Positions 12,113 through 24,824 of a DNA stretch of 64,000 bases are shown piece by piece. A program made the position numbers and the translations under genes. A model generated the notes under the pieces. The model was not told where the DNA came from and made no database searches. It saw only the letters and a list, made by a program, of their open reading frames with translations. The stretch's first letter is position 1, and each line of letters opens with the position of its first letter. The DNA comes from Neocallimastix lanati (nom. inval.) (lineage: Eukaryota; Neocallimastigomycota; Neocallimastigomycetes; Neocallimastigales; Neocallimastigaceae), in assembly GCA_016946835.1 (NCBI GenBank), contig JACVTC010000116.1, positions 187,501 through 251,500 of the forward strand, in the 5' to 3' direction.

Positions 12113-14690
12113 TTTTTTTACAGTCACAATTATTACGGAATTTGACTTTATTTATTCAATCTATTTATTAATTAGAAGAATATTTGATTTTTAAATAAAA
12201 CATAGAAATAAAAAAAAAAAATAAATAAATATTATTTGTACAATATGAACATAATAATGTTTTAAATATTAATACGAAATTAAAAGTAATATTCAAAATA
12301 AAGTTTACAAATAATTTAAAAAAAAAAAGTAAATATGCCATGAACGTCATCTCCAATATTATAAGATTCTAGTTTAAAAAGAAATTCTTATTCTGGATTA
12401 GAGTTTGAATTGATTATCTGAAAGAAATTATGGTCTTTTCCTTCAGAGGAATTGGTCTTGCTTGCCTGTCTTATAGCCTGTTTTATAGTTTGTCTCATTA
12501 CATTTTCGGCATTGACGTTCCTAGCTTGGTTGCATTTATCCATTCGGAATAACAACCATTGTAGAGTACTCACAATAGGAATAATATTTGTAAAAAGAGC
12601 GGTAAATTGAACCATAAAATAGTGTTTTAGAATAATCACAAGAAATGATTTGGTTTTTTTTAAAAAAAAAAAAAAATATCCCATTCCTTTTTAAAATTTA
12701 AATCAATAATTTCTGCCTCTCTTCCATTAAGAAGGATGTTATATAATCGGTACTACGTCACATATATATTTATAAACGAATTATTCAGAAAATTATTAAT
12801 ATTAACACGATTTTCATAATTGATCTATTCATTATATTATTAGTAATAGTACTATTATTTTTACTATCACTGATATTAATATCCCCATTTTCACTATCAA
12901 TACAATTATTATTAATAACAACACTATTTCTTTTGTTATAACTAATTTTATTAATAATATTTACTTTGTTACTACTATCAGAATCAGTACTTGATTCTAT
13001 ATTATTCAAATTTGTGACATCAATACTTACATTACTATTCAATATTGGACAATTTCTGTTAATTAAAAGAAATATAAATAAAAATTTTCAATATCCATAA
13101 AATATTTCATTCGAAATTCACGGAAAAGATAGCATTTAGTACACCGATGTTTCAATTAATGATTACTATTTTCTCTAATGATATATGCTACAACAAGGAC
13201 GCCATTCTGGGAAGTTTTCTTCAATAATATTGGTGGTTTTTTACAACACGAGCATCAAATTTATATCAACATCTGCCACGAAGTATCCATCTGATACTAA
13301 GTTCAAGATAATTAAAGTTGAGTTTTAAGTAGTCTCTAGTATTCTCATATTCATTTTATAATTGGTTTTCCTGCCTATATCTATCCCAGTAAAATTTTAT
13401 AATTGCTTTTCTTGAAGGAAATTTATCTAATTTGACTGCTAAAATCTTACTTTTTTTATCTCATATTATGACGTCTACAACGTGATATATAAATCTAAGT
13501 AAATCAAAGATAATACAATTCGAATTTTTCCATTTTTTAAAACCCTTTACTTGAGCAATAGCACATTTAGCTGATAGAGGAGGAATGTTGAATTCTTTAG
13601 AAACACAATAAAGGGATGTAAAACTATTAAAATGAGCTGCCAAAGCCTCATTATAGATGACATGGTCAATGCAAGATGATCTAGTACCTTTGGCATAAGT
13701 AAATTTATTATCATATAAGGGAGCAATATACCAATTAGGAAAATTATTTGAAATGTATGTTTTGATCTTCTTTAATGACATGTTAAAATCACCAACTAGG
13801 ACAGCAGGAACGTTTTTTCTATTGTGAAAACGTAACCATTAAGAAAGTTCATCAAAAGCAGCTAGTCTTTCTTCCTTCCATTTGCTTTGAGGGAAGTAGA
13901 TATTACCAATAGTACATTTTTGATTCCAGAAATAAGTAATATTTACTGAAATGATATATTTGTATAAAAACGGTTCTTGGAAGAAAGAGCACGAAGAATG
14001 AACACCAATAAAGAGTCCTCTCATACCAGGGATTTTAGGATTAGCTCTAAAGAAAACTGAGTTGTAATATGGAATTAATGGTGATGAAACATCTTTTGGA
14101 AGATATTTACTTTTTCCAGTTTCTTGTAAACAGATACATATAGGTTTGAAAATAGAGTTGAGATATAAAATACTATCACGTTTTTCAGTATTCCAACCGT
14201 TAATATTTCAACTAACACAGAGATCAAAGAAAGAAGAATTTGAATTTAGATGGCTAGAGAAAAAATCTTTCGCCATAGGATTAAGATCAACATCAATGTT
14301 ATTAGATTTTCTTGACTTGTTCATTTGTTTAAGTTTATTACACAAGGCCCAGGTAATTTTAGCTGTTTCAGGAATTTTATCTCTTAAGAAATCTAAAACA
14401 TCGAAAAATTTGAGATCATTTTTGTGTTTATTAATCCTAATAATGAAGTATGAGCCGTACCTTGGAGAAAAAAGTTTTTTAGCGTATGGAATAATTTCAT
14501 TGTAGTTAGGGATCTTACTAATAACTTGAGCCATTAGATTACTAGGGGACCAAGAATTAAGGTTATGGATAAAGATAAGGCTATAATTGTTCATATGATT
14601 ACCGAAGCAGTAGAAACCACGATGGAAGGGAGTAGTATTAATTGAGCTAGAAGCATCCATGTTTAGAGTTTGATGATAACAAAACTGACT
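12113..14690 (-). mobile_element. LINE (non-LTR retrotransposon), internally deleted, with endonuclease region
   Basis: The 3' end lies left, at a short poly-T followed by a family-C-like end (ACAGTCACAATTATTACGG). On the minus strand the order is: 5' leader; a first coding stretch of 150 codons (14660-14208) rich in Asn/Ser; and an APE-type endonuclease with LQETGK, GNIYFP, VGDFNMS and the catalytic SCIDHV motif (13781-13461 is the last open piece). The endonuclease frame then runs straight into a segment normally found after the reverse transcriptase (FNIPPLSAKCAIAQVKGFKKWKNS is split here as FNIPPLSAKCAIAQ and FKKWKNS), so the RT is missing. Downstream come an Asn/Ser-rich tract (13042-12785) and the C-terminal box NVNAENVMRQ (about 12520). 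Several stops break the frames. It is a dead or non-autonomous copy; the clade was not determined. Confidence 0.8.
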
Positions 14691-15181
14691 TAATTTCTAT
14701 TTATTGTGAATTGATTAAAAGGATTGTATACCAAAGAATTATATATATAATATTAACATTTAAGTTTACTGAATATAAAAGTTAATTGTTTCACATGAAT
14801 TGAATTTCCAAAGATATATTAAAAAACAATGTTAGTGGAAAAATTATTTATTCAATAAAATATAATGTAAAATAATATATTTATTTAAAGTGAAAATATT
14901 TTAAAAGGATATGAAAATTAAAAACCTAAAGTAAAAATTTATATAGAGATATAAAGTAAAATATATAAAGATAAAAGAAGAAATATATATATATATATAT
15001 ATAGAATAGAAAAATTTTAGAAATATAAGAGAAAAAAATAAAAAACAATATTGTTAGTAGTATAGTATAAAAAATTCTTTTGATTGAAAAATTGATTTAA
15101 AAAACTACGGTTATGAATTATATAAAAAATAAAGATTGCATTAAAAATTGAAAAGTAATTTAGATTTTATTATTAAACTAA
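14691..15181. other. AT-rich spacer between LINE pieces
   Basis: No coding potential; contains a short TA run (about 14983-15002). Confidence 0.5.
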
Positions 15182-15545
15182 TTGCTGATCCCCTCAGAAA
15201 CCGTACAGCTTAGGTTCCATCATTGGGGAATAGTAATAGTAATAATAGTAATAGTAATAATAGTTATAGTATTATTAGTAATAGTATTATTAGTAATGTT
15301 AGTTATAGTATTGAAAATAATGTGTATGTTGATTCTAGTGTGTGTGAAAAAGTGTTTAATTTCCTTCTTGGAGGTCGAAGTATTAATAACAGTACAAGGG
15401 AATGGAAGGATCAGGATATACATAACGAAGTTTTATAAAATAACAGAAATGAGAGCTTTAGTAACCTTAGAGTTTTAAGTATTGGACCTGGAAAAATAGT
15501 CCATATCAATAAATCATTTATCACCGTTACAGATTCTATATTTAT
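15182..15545 (+). mobile_element. LINE C-terminal fragment, plus strand
   Basis: The plus-strand frame 15223-15438 reads a Ser/Asn repeat tract (NSNSNNSNSNNS), then VCEKVFNFLLGGRSINNS and TREWKDQ. The second half is nearly the same as the minus-strand piece at 49358-49552 (VCEKVFNFLLGGRSINNS, TREWEDL). Further on, GGACCTGGAAAAATAGTCC at about 15485 matches GGACCTGGAAAAACAGTCC at about 29311 inside another LINE. It is one of the few LINE pieces in the window with this orientation, and a fragment only. Confidence 0.65.
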
Positions 15546-15601
15546 AACATTTATTTAAAATGACATTAATAAACAAATTTAAAAATATTGGTGATAGAGA
15601 A

Positions 15602-15676
<75 letters not shown>
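15602..15676. repeat. AAT microsatellite
   Basis: About 25 uninterrupted AAT units. The rest of 15546-16248 is AT-rich DNA without genes and forms the 3' flank of the gene that ends at 16249. Confidence 0.9.
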
Positions 15677-15677
<1 letters not shown>

Positions 15678-16248
15678 TAAAATATTAAAAAAAATTTATC
15701 ATATATTTTTTTTTTTTTTATTATTTTTTATTTATGTTCTATTTTTTTCTAAAAATATTATTATAATAACAGAAACTATATAAATACATTTATTTTTTCT
15801 TTTTTAACTTTTTAATACTCAAGGTAAATTTGAAAAAAAAAAAAAAATATATTATTATAATACGAAAACTATTTAAAAAAAATAATAAAACAAATTATCT
15901 ATATACTATTTAATATATATGAAAATATTTTTAAACATTTCTTTAATAATATTGATATTAAATATTATTTATATATATATTTAAAAAATTTTCTCCCTTT
16001 CTTCTTTTTTTTTTTTTAAATATTTTATAATATCTAAATTATGTAGCAAAAAAAAAAAATTAATAAATAATAAAATAAAAACATTAAACTTATATATATT
16101 TATTTTACAAGTTAATAACTTTTATATCTTACTATAATATTCTATAATATTAATGTAAAATAATAAATATAATAAAAGTAAAAGCTTTCAATTAATTGAA
16201 TAAAGTCATTATTAATATTTCATTAGTAAATAAAAACTTTCTATATAT

Positions 16249-17695
16249 TTAAACACTCATAAGAGTAGCATTATTTTGATATTGTGGTACAGTTTCTCTC
16301 TTAGTAACTCTTCTCTTAATAGAAGTTGCACTACGACTAATACCTCTCTTTACAGTTGTAAATGCTTCTGGGAATTTTTGCTTTAAGTCTTCATAGGTAT
16401 TTGGACTTTTTCTTTTCATGAAGATCAAACCAGCACCTGCAGCTCCAAGACAACCGCCACCAATGGCGAGAATACCAACAGCACCTAAACCACCTTCTTT
16501 TTCTTCATCAACAGCTTTATTTACTTGATCGACTGGTTCTGCTGGACTTACAGTAATAGCAGAAGCAGAAACATCATTATTAGCATCAATTTCATTAGCT
16601 GGGGTAGCAATTTGATCTGATGGAGTACCAATTTGATTAACTGGAGTAGCAATTTGATTAACTGGAGTTGCTACTTGATTAACTGGAGTACCAACTTGAT
16701 TAATTGAAGTAGCAACTTGCTTAGGTGGAATATTTTGATTAATTGGAGTTTGAACTTGTTTAACAGTTGGAGTTACAACCTTCTTTGTAACTAATGGGAA
16801 TGGAGCTCTACTTGTACTTACAACAGATTTAATTGTTTTAATTGTTTTAGTAGTAGTAGTAGCTTTCTTGGTAACTTTATCTTCAGCACTAGCATTCTTT
16901 GAAAATTCAATATTACTATCACTACTAACAGCTAATCTTCTTGCACTAGCATTAAAAGCTGAAAGGAAAGCATCAGAAGACATACCAAATTTCTTAGCAG
17001 CTGAACTAGCACTACTGTAGAATGGTCCAGCTAACTTATTACCACTCTTTGAGTATATACCCCAAACAATCTTGGCAGTACCCTTACTTTCACCAACAAA
17101 CTTCGTAAATGCTTTCTTTGATAAATCAAGATGATACTTAGCACAAGAACTACAAGAATCAACAACTGTAGCCTTACCTATTGTATGGAATAATTATATA
17201 ATTAAATATAATTAAAATATAAATAAAATGAACAATGAATACATATTTAAAATACTATTTATATTTATTTATTTAAATTATTTTTATTCATATAAAGTTA
17301 TTTATCCAAAACATACCTAATCTACTTCCATATTCATATGGGAAAAAGATTGCATAATGACCACAATAATCATCATAATGAGATAATTTTGTACTCTTTA
17401 ATTATATAATTTAAATATATTTAATAAATATTATTATTTAAAATAATTAATTATTTGAATCAAACCAAAATTTTAAAATAAAATTTGAATAAATAAAATA
17501 TTATTCACTTACTAATGCAGCAAAGTTAGTTGGAAGATCGTCATCATCAAATTGTGGACATGATGGATTTCTTTGAGCTGAACATTCTTCTGGACAACCA
17601 TAAAATGTAATTTCATTTTCAGCTTCTCCACCACTGGCGAATACTGAAGCAACAGATATTGTTAATAAAGTAGTAACAAATTTTAATAATTTCAT
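16249..17695 (-). CDS. membrane-anchored expansin-like (DPBB) protein, paralog 1, 396 aa
   Basis: Three exons: 17513-17695, 17317-17395 and 16249-17177, with GT-AG introns of 117 and 139 bp (donors GTAAGTG and GTATGTT). Residues 1-20 are a signal peptide. The exposed domain (about 25-150) is a double-psi beta-barrel of the expansin/RlpA/Barwin type: EITFYGCPEEC at its start, DYCGHYAIF, then KATVVDSCSSC and the YHLDLS motif, then IVWGIYSKSG and LAGPFY. Six or seven Cys suit a secreted protein. A Lys/Thr-rich stalk follows, with heptads of the type ATPVNQI repeated about six times. A Gly-rich helix (about 318-341, ILAIGGGCLGAAGAGLIF) spans the membrane and a basic tail of about 55 residues begins MKRKSPNTYE. 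The DPBB fold suggests non-hydrolytic binding or loosening of polysaccharide or a wall-associated role at the cell surface; that is inference. It is the leftmost of five paralogs, all on the minus strand. Confidence 0.88.
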
Positions 17696-19654
17696 TCTTA
17701 TTTATAAATAAAACTTATTAATAAAATATCAATAAAAAAAATCACTTCACTAAATATATTATTTTTATTATAAAATAAAATAATTTTCTTTAGTTTTATT
17801 TTTTTTTTATCCAGGAACCAAAAAGTGTATTTATTGAATTTTCACTCCTTTTATAGGATTTTTTAAAAAAAAAAAAAAGATTATCGAGTAAATAGGGTGT
17901 TGTTAATAATAATTTTATTCATAAATAAAAAATTAATAATATTTAAACTTTATATGCAATGTTTTAAAAAATTAAGTAATAACTTTTTTAATTTAATTAA
18001 TTTAAAAAAAAAATGAATTTTCTTTTTATTTTGGTTAAATTAATTTTTTTTATATTAATAATAGAAATTCGAATTAAAATTTTAAATAATAAAAAAAAAA
18101 TAATAATAGTACAAAATTTATTATATCCTATTACTTATAAATATTTATTAATTGCATATATTATATATTTCATTTCTTGTGCAACATATAAAATTGAAGA
18201 AATTTGTATTATTTTTAATGAGAATATATATATTTATAATGTATTATTTATTTAATATTTATATATATAATATTATATTGCAATTTTATTATTCATATAT
18301 TATATATTATGTACTATTATTTATATATTTTATTTTATATATTTTATTTTATAATATTAAATTTTAATTTTTTATATAATCAATAGAAATAAATAATAGT
18401 TAAACTTTAATATTGTATATAATTTTTTTTTAATTTTTAAAAAAGATATTTATTAATATTATTAATATTTCTATTCTACAATAGAGATAGCTAAAAGTTC
18501 AATTTTACTTTTTTATATAGTATTAAAGGCAAAAATAACTTTTTTAATTATTTATTATAAGAAAAATTTTTAATTATAAATAATATATATTATATATATT
18601 AAGATATGAAGTTATTAAGTTTTATAAAGATAAATATATTTATGGTAAAAAGCTTTATTCTATTCCATTTTCCATTTAGGAAAAACTGTAATTTTTTATA
18701 ATTTCTTTATTCAATAAAAGAAAATGTATAATTTATTTTTTATATTAATGAATTATTTTTTGTTTTTATAATATTTTAATATAAAAATAAAAAATAAGTA
18801 CAAAATATAAGTGGTGCAATAATGATAAATAAATGTAATATATTAAATTTGTTATTTCATTAATGATATAGAGAATATTATTATTATTATTATTATTATC
18901 ATTATTATTATTGTTGTTGTTTCTATTTCATTAAATTTTCTGTTATTTTTATTTTTATTTTTATTTATCTACATATATATTTTCACTTTCTATATAAGCA
19001 TAATATATTCGATTAAAATTTTTAATTATTATTAATTATTTTTTTTATAGTATTTTGTTAAAAAAGTTAAATCATAAAAAAATTTAGAATTTTTATTTAG
19101 GATTAGGTCTATAGATTTAAAAAAAATATTTTATTATAATTTAATTCAAATTCAAATTCTATTTAATATAAAAAATTTATATATTTTAGAGTTTTGATTT
19201 AATTTATTATTCTATTAAGCATATATAAATATAAAAAAATAATATAAAATAATATATTTTAAATACTAAAAATTCAATTATTAATATATAGATAACATAT
19301 ATTCAATTTTAAATGTATCATTTATTTTATTAAAATAAATAGGTTAAAATTATAAAATAAAATACAATAACAATAAACTTTTTTTAAATAATTTATTGTT
19401 ATTATATATGAATATATAATTAAATATAATTAAAAATAAATATAAGAATATATAACTAATATATAAAATAATGCATAAAATAAAGAATTTTCAAAAATTC
19501 ATTAAATTTTATTTATTATTTATTATTTGAATATTTCAAAGTTTATTAAATTTTTATACAAACGAAGTTATTCTGTGTAACCTTTATTTGTATTTAATAT
19601 TTCTATTTCTTTTTATCTGATTATTATTATTATTATATTTAATATAATATTCTT

Positions 19655-19795
19655 ATTATTTATTATTATTTATTATTATTTATTATTATTTATTATTATT
19701 TATTATTATTTATTATTATTTATTATTAATATTTATTATTATTTATTATTATTTATTATTATTTATTATTATTATTATTTATTATTATTGCTTTG
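19655..19795. repeat. 10-bp tandem repeat (TTTATTATTA)
   Basis: About 13 units of TTTATTATTA with one TTAATATTTA variant near 19726. A simple repeat with no coding sense. Confidence 0.8.
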
Positions 19796-20860
19796 TTATT
19801 TATTATTATGATTATTATTGTTAATTCTAGTAGTATTTATAATATAATGATTATTACTTTTATTATATAAATAAATATAATTATGATATGAATATGTTAA
19901 CTTTTAAAATTAGTTTGTTTTGAAATATCTATTGATATTTATATTATATGTATTGTATATATATTATTTTAAATTATTAAAATAAAAATAGTTAATATTA
20001 AAATATATATTATTTATTATATATATTATATATTTCATTAAATATAAAAAAACAACTTTTTTTCATAAGTATAGATTTTTTTTATGCAATTAAAACTATA
20101 CATTATACATAAATAATTTGTGTTTGTATTATAACTATTATCATTTTTCTATTAATTTTGTCATTGTTTAATTTTTTTTTAAAAAAAAAATATACATATA
20201 TATATTTTATTCTATATTTAAATTAATCATCCATATTTATTTTTGTTTTTTCATTTTATTTTATGAAAATGAAAAGCTTTTCTTAATACTATTTAGCTTC
20301 CAAAACATTATCTCTTTTTCTTCCTTATTTTTTTATCTTTATAATAATTTTTATATTATCTTACTATGTTGTAATATAACGAATTCAAAAAAAGTCATTT
20401 ATTTTATAAAATCTATAAACATTCAAACATAGTTAAATAATAATTGATGATAATATAAATATATTATTTCATAAATGTTAATATTTCATTTTTATTTTAT
20501 TTAAAATATAAAGTTAAAAAAAAAAAGATTGCAATTAGCAGCTATATTACAGAATAATTGCTACCTTTTCATATTATAGATATTTTAAGTATTTTTTAAT
20601 CAAAAAATAAAATATTAAATCAAAAAAAAAAAAAAAAGTTAATTATTTTTTCAAGCCTTTTTAAACTAAAATAACCAATACTTTTTATTTTTATTTTTGT
20701 TTAAATTTTATTAAAATTAATAAATTAAAGTTCAACTACTAATTAAAAGAAAGACCTATATTAAATTTTTTTTTTTTATTTTGGAGTAGAGAGCCCCTTT
20801 TTTTTCTTATTTTTATTATTCTGTATAATTAAATTTTGAAATTTCCATTTTTAGACATAA

Positions 20861-20924
20861 GTATTTTTTTATAGTTTATTTTATTAATAATAACATTATT
20901 AATAAAATAAACTATAAAAAATAC
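20861..20924. repeat. near-perfect palindrome, arms about 30 bp
   Basis: Left arm GTATTTTTTTATAGTTTATT plus TTATTAATAAT, a 3-nt centre AAC, and a right arm that is its complement apart from one extra T. It could extrude as a cruciform or be a tiny inverted-repeat element. Confidence 0.75.
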
Positions 20925-21429
20925 AGAAAATTCAATAAAAAAAATTATTTTTAAACAAAAAATATATATATTTAACATATTAATATAATTAATAAAAATT
21001 ATTTTGTCAAGTATAATATAATATATCTTAGGTTCTTATCTCGATCTTTTGTTATTTTTTTTTATATTTATATCAAAAATAAATAAATAAATAAATAAAT
21101 AAATAAATTGAAATATTTTAAACAGAATAAGATAATATTAATAATTTATATAATTATGAATTATGAATTTAATAGAAATATTTAAAAATAAAATATAATA
21201 AAATACATTTATTTATAAAGTGTATTTATTTTAAAAAGTCCCTTGTTAATATTTATAAATATGAAAGTTAATAATTTTCATAAATAATTGTATTTTTTTT
21301 GGTATTAAGTAAAAATAAAATATTATATTAATTAAAGTTTTCAGTTGTATCTTATATCGAATAATTTTTTTTTATAACCTTTTAGTCTATATATACTTTT
21401 ACACTATATCATATTTATATACAGTGAGT

Positions 21430-21688
21430 ATAACCAAGAGCAGTGTAATATTCAATAAATATGGGTCATAACATGAATATATAATGTATAACATAGCCAC
21501 AAACTAATTACTTTTCTTAATCTCTAAATAAGGGTAGTATTGAATGATATCCCTTAACAATCATATTAAATGTGACTTAGACAAAGTAAAGGGACTTCTA
21601 TGTTTTTCATAAAAAAAGAATGACGACTAGTTACGTTAGCAAAATTCCAACTTCATTAAAAGGGAATACCCAGAATAGGGAGAAAATA

Positions 21689-21729
<41 letters not shown>
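21430..21729. mobile_element. LINE-related fragment ending in poly-A
   Basis: A GC-richer block of about 260 bp containing CTTAATCTCTAAATAAGGG and ATGATATCCCTTAACA, shared with 38957-39003 (CTTAATCTCTAAACAAGGG, ATGATATCCTTTTACA). It ends in an uninterrupted run of about 38 A at 21691-21728. At the 38.9-kb copy the same words sit next to the GACGTCGACC box of the LINE C-terminus, so this is a LINE piece; its strand is uncertain because the A-run is on the plus strand. Confidence 0.5.
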
Positions 21730-21730
<1 letters not shown>

Positions 21731-21889
21731 TTTAATAAATAGAAATATATAAAAAAAGTTACTTTTCATCTTATCTGTGGTCATTTTATTAGTTTTTAAG
21801 AAAGTTTTTTTTTTTTTTTTTTTTTTATGTTTGTTTGTTTGTTTGTTTGTTTGTTTGATTAGATATGACTTTTTTTTTTTATTTTCAGA

Positions 21890-22800
21890 TGAAATTAAAA
21901 AGAATTACTTTAAATAACAGTTGTATCATTTTCTTGATTATTAACAGTTAAATATTAAACTTCAACAGTTTAAGGAGAATAAATATTAATATATTCATTA
22001 TAATTCGTATTCTTTTTTTCTGAAACTCTATGAATATTATTATTAATTATAAGAGTTTCATTATCGGTAAAGATACAACTAATATAAATAACTTTATTTA
22101 AACCCCATGTAACAATATATTTGTTCTTAAAGTGGTACCTATCTGGGAAACCATTGTTAATTCTAGAAGTAATAAAATACAATATTTCTTAGTGATATCA
22201 TCAAAGATATTTTTTATGGTATGAATAGTTGTTTTGGATTATCAATAAGATCAGCAATACTAATAAAAGAGAAATTTATATATACAGCCTTGTTTACCTT
22301 TGTTTAGTCTACGTTAGTTTTCCATAATAAATATTATAGATTAAGGCTTAATGATTAAAGTTAAAAGAATTATTTTTAAATTATTTTTAATAGCAATACC
22401 GTAAAAGTTAGATTTTTTGGCAAATCCATTATTAAGACTATCAGCAACACTATAAACAAAATAAAAAAAAAAAATAAAAAGAAATATGGTAATGATAATA
22501 GGTATATTATCATCAGATCTATAATTAATTTCATTAAAAATTATAACACCAGTGATAATAGATTCAAGACATTTAATGGTACATTTCATAGTGTTAGAAA
22601 ATTTCTTATTCTTAAAAGTTATAACCAAATTTAAAAAAAATATATATATATATATATATGAATCTCTACCAACTTAATTTATAACCAGTAATATGTTCTA
22701 TATGAATTCTTTGAGAAAGTAAAGAAAGAATGGAATGGAACATCATTTTCAACAGAAATATCCCTCCAATCAGTTTTTTTTATAATAATTATATAAAAAA
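21890..22800 (-). mobile_element. degenerate LINE-like fragments
   Basis: Two minus-strand open pieces, 22182-21970 and 22628-22341, have mixed composition unlike the surrounding low-complexity DNA. The first ends RVSEKKNTNYNEYINIYSP and the second has a strongly hydrophobic centre (IPIIITIFLFIFFFYFVYS). Their layout, a hydrophobic helix followed by a polar Asn/Ser-rich end, recalls the C-terminal part of the LINE proteins elsewhere, and the words GATTATTAACAG and ATATATTCATTATAATTCG recall 45.6 kb. Homology is weak and the assignment tentative. Confidence 0.4.
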
Positions 22801-23592
22801 AAATTACCTCAATCGAATAATAAATTCTTATTGATACAAAAATAATTTTATATAGCTTTTTTTCTTAAAAAATACAGTAAATATATTTTTTATTTAGTTT
22901 TACACATACAAAATCAATAGAATAATCTTAAGAGAATAATTTTTTTAAAAAAAAATGTATCCATACTACCTATAAATACATAAATTTATATGTAAAAAAT
23001 ACTTAAATTTTAATTAGTATTTTTTTTCATGATTTTTTCTTATATAATTTCAGTATTATCTTTTTTTCTTTTTTTTTTTTTTTTTTTTTATGAAACAAAT
23101 AAATTTATTATAAAATAGCTAATATTAATAATTGATATTACAGACAAAAAATTAGTTAATTTTAATAATTAATTTTTCGAAAAATATTTACATTTGTAAC
23201 AATTTTTTTTTTTTTTTTATTTTTAATCTATAAAATGTATTATTATTTATTAATAATAATACTAAAATAAAATGAAAATTTTATATATTTAGAGGAATAT
23301 ATAGGTATTTCAATTAAAAAAGTAATTAAAAAAAAAAAATTTCAATTTTAATTCTTTTTTTTCTTTTTTTTTAATCAATCAAAATTAACTACCTATTTAA
23401 AGTTTAAAAAAAAGGTTTAACAAATTTATTTATTTATTTATTTATTTTTTAAGTCTGATTTAAATAGTACCATAATTTGTTATTTATAAAATTTAATCTA
23501 TTATATTTACCAATCTTTGTTATGTTTTTCTCATTACTCAAAATTTGTTGCCAAATATAGTAAAATTAAAAACATTAAATGGTAATATCCAT
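22801..23592. other. AT-rich intergenic DNA, nothing recognised
   Basis: Homopolymer-rich sequence (poly-T at about 23066-23088 and 23204-23219) without coding potential. Confidence 0.55.
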
Positions 23593-23883
23593 TAAAAAAA
23601 AGGATGTGGGGCATTTCGCCAGATTGCATTTCGCCAATTTTTTTGAAAGCATGTGGCGTATTAAAAAAATGTGGCATTTCGCCAAATTGAAAATTATTAA
23701 ATAAATAAATAAATCAATAAATAAAATTAAATATTATTAATATCTCATAAAAACAATTTTAAAAAAAAAATATTTTGAATTAATATTTATTTATTTATTC
23801 ATTTATTTATATCAATACTCTACTTGTCGAAATACAACCTGGCGAAATGCAATTTGGGGAAATGCAACTCTCCCTAAAAAAAA
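23593..23883 (+). mobile_element. MITE-like inverted-repeat element, copy 1, TTTCGCCA-rich
   Basis: The element occupies 23602-23874 (273 bp) and is flanked by the direct repeat TAAAAAAAA (23593-23601 and 23875-23883). Its left end has GGGGCATTTCGCCAGATTG and several more TTTCGCCA words; its right end has the complementary pattern (TGGCGAAATGC, TTGGGGAAATGC, TCTCCC). The core is AT-rich with AAAT repeats. It aligns end to end with the reverse complement of 26029-26324. Short length, inverted ends, no open frame and an 8-9 bp target duplication fit a non-autonomous DNA transposon, possibly hAT-like. Confidence 0.75.
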
Positions 23884-24824
23884 TACTTGAATATTTAGTT
23901 GGTTAGGATAATAAAATAATTTTAGGGGATCGCAAATAGTGAATATTGACTTCGGAACGTGGCTTTAAATAAAATATGGCATACTTAAATAAACGGTTAT
24001 ATACGAGTGTCTTAAATTATATCAAATAATTAAATATTTAATAAATAATAAAATAATATTTAATAGTATTTAATCTTAAAGATATAATAATAAAATAATA
24101 TTTAACAGTATCTTTCGTTGAAAAAAACATTAATATTTAATAGTATTTTTTGTTAAAATAATATTAAAATAATATTTAGTAATATTTAATTTTATGTAAA
24201 TATTTTTTTATTTAAAACAATAACCAAATAAATTTTAATATTATATAATATTAAAGATATAAATAAATTTTATTTTTTTTATTTATAATAATTTATTCTT
24301 TACCTCTATTTTCTATTTGTTTCACTTATTTTAAGTTTTGTTTTTTTTTCCACTTTTTAATGGTTAAAAATAAAATTTATTTAATTTTTCATAATTTATT
24401 ATTTATTTATTTAATTTTTTTATTATTTATTTTATTTATTATTTATTTATTTAATTCATTTTTTAATAATTATAAATATATATATATATTTTTTTGATGT
24501 TTAAAAAAAAAAAAAAAAATTAAACTACTTATATTTATTTCTAGTTTTATTTATTTATTTACGATTATTTAAAAAAAAAAAATAAAAATAAAAATAAAAA
24601 TGTGGTGAGTTAAATTACGAATAAAGTTTTTAATTATAAGCCACGTTGTAACACATTCATTTTAGAAATACAATTACTAATATTCAAATTTGTTTTTCTT
24701 TTATTCAAAGGATTAGATTGTCATCTTAATTACCACTAAAACAAATATTCCTTTTTTTTTTTTTTTTTTTTTTTAATAATTGTCATTTATTTATTTTATT
24801 TAATAAGAAAATATTTTTATATAT
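23884..24824. other. AT-rich intergenic DNA
   Basis: No gene. Short direct repeats of AATAATATTTAATAGTATTT type occur at about 24050-24175 (three or four diverged units). Confidence 0.5.

Larger units (their letters stand above)
17696..21425. other. long AT-rich intergenic stretch
   Basis: No supported gene in 3.7 kb. It contains ATT repeats (18880-18920), a 10-bp tandem repeat TATTATTATT/TTTATTATTA (about 19655-19795), a near-perfect palindrome (listed separately at 20861-20924) and an AAAT run (about 21080-21109). Open frames at 18013-18367 are Ile/Tyr/Phe low-complexity readings. Confidence 0.65.

Noticed and set aside
14146-14505. 119-codon plus-strand frame
   Set aside because: It is antisense to the better supported LINE frame, which continues into endonuclease motifs.
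18013-18367. Overlapping hydrophobic open frames that look like membrane proteins
   Set aside because: Two frames give equally hydrophobic readings of the same AT-rich DNA; no splice or codon signal.
18606-18704. MKLLSF... start resembling the paralog signal peptides
   Set aside because: Only the first four residues agree; no DPBB sequence or donor site follows.
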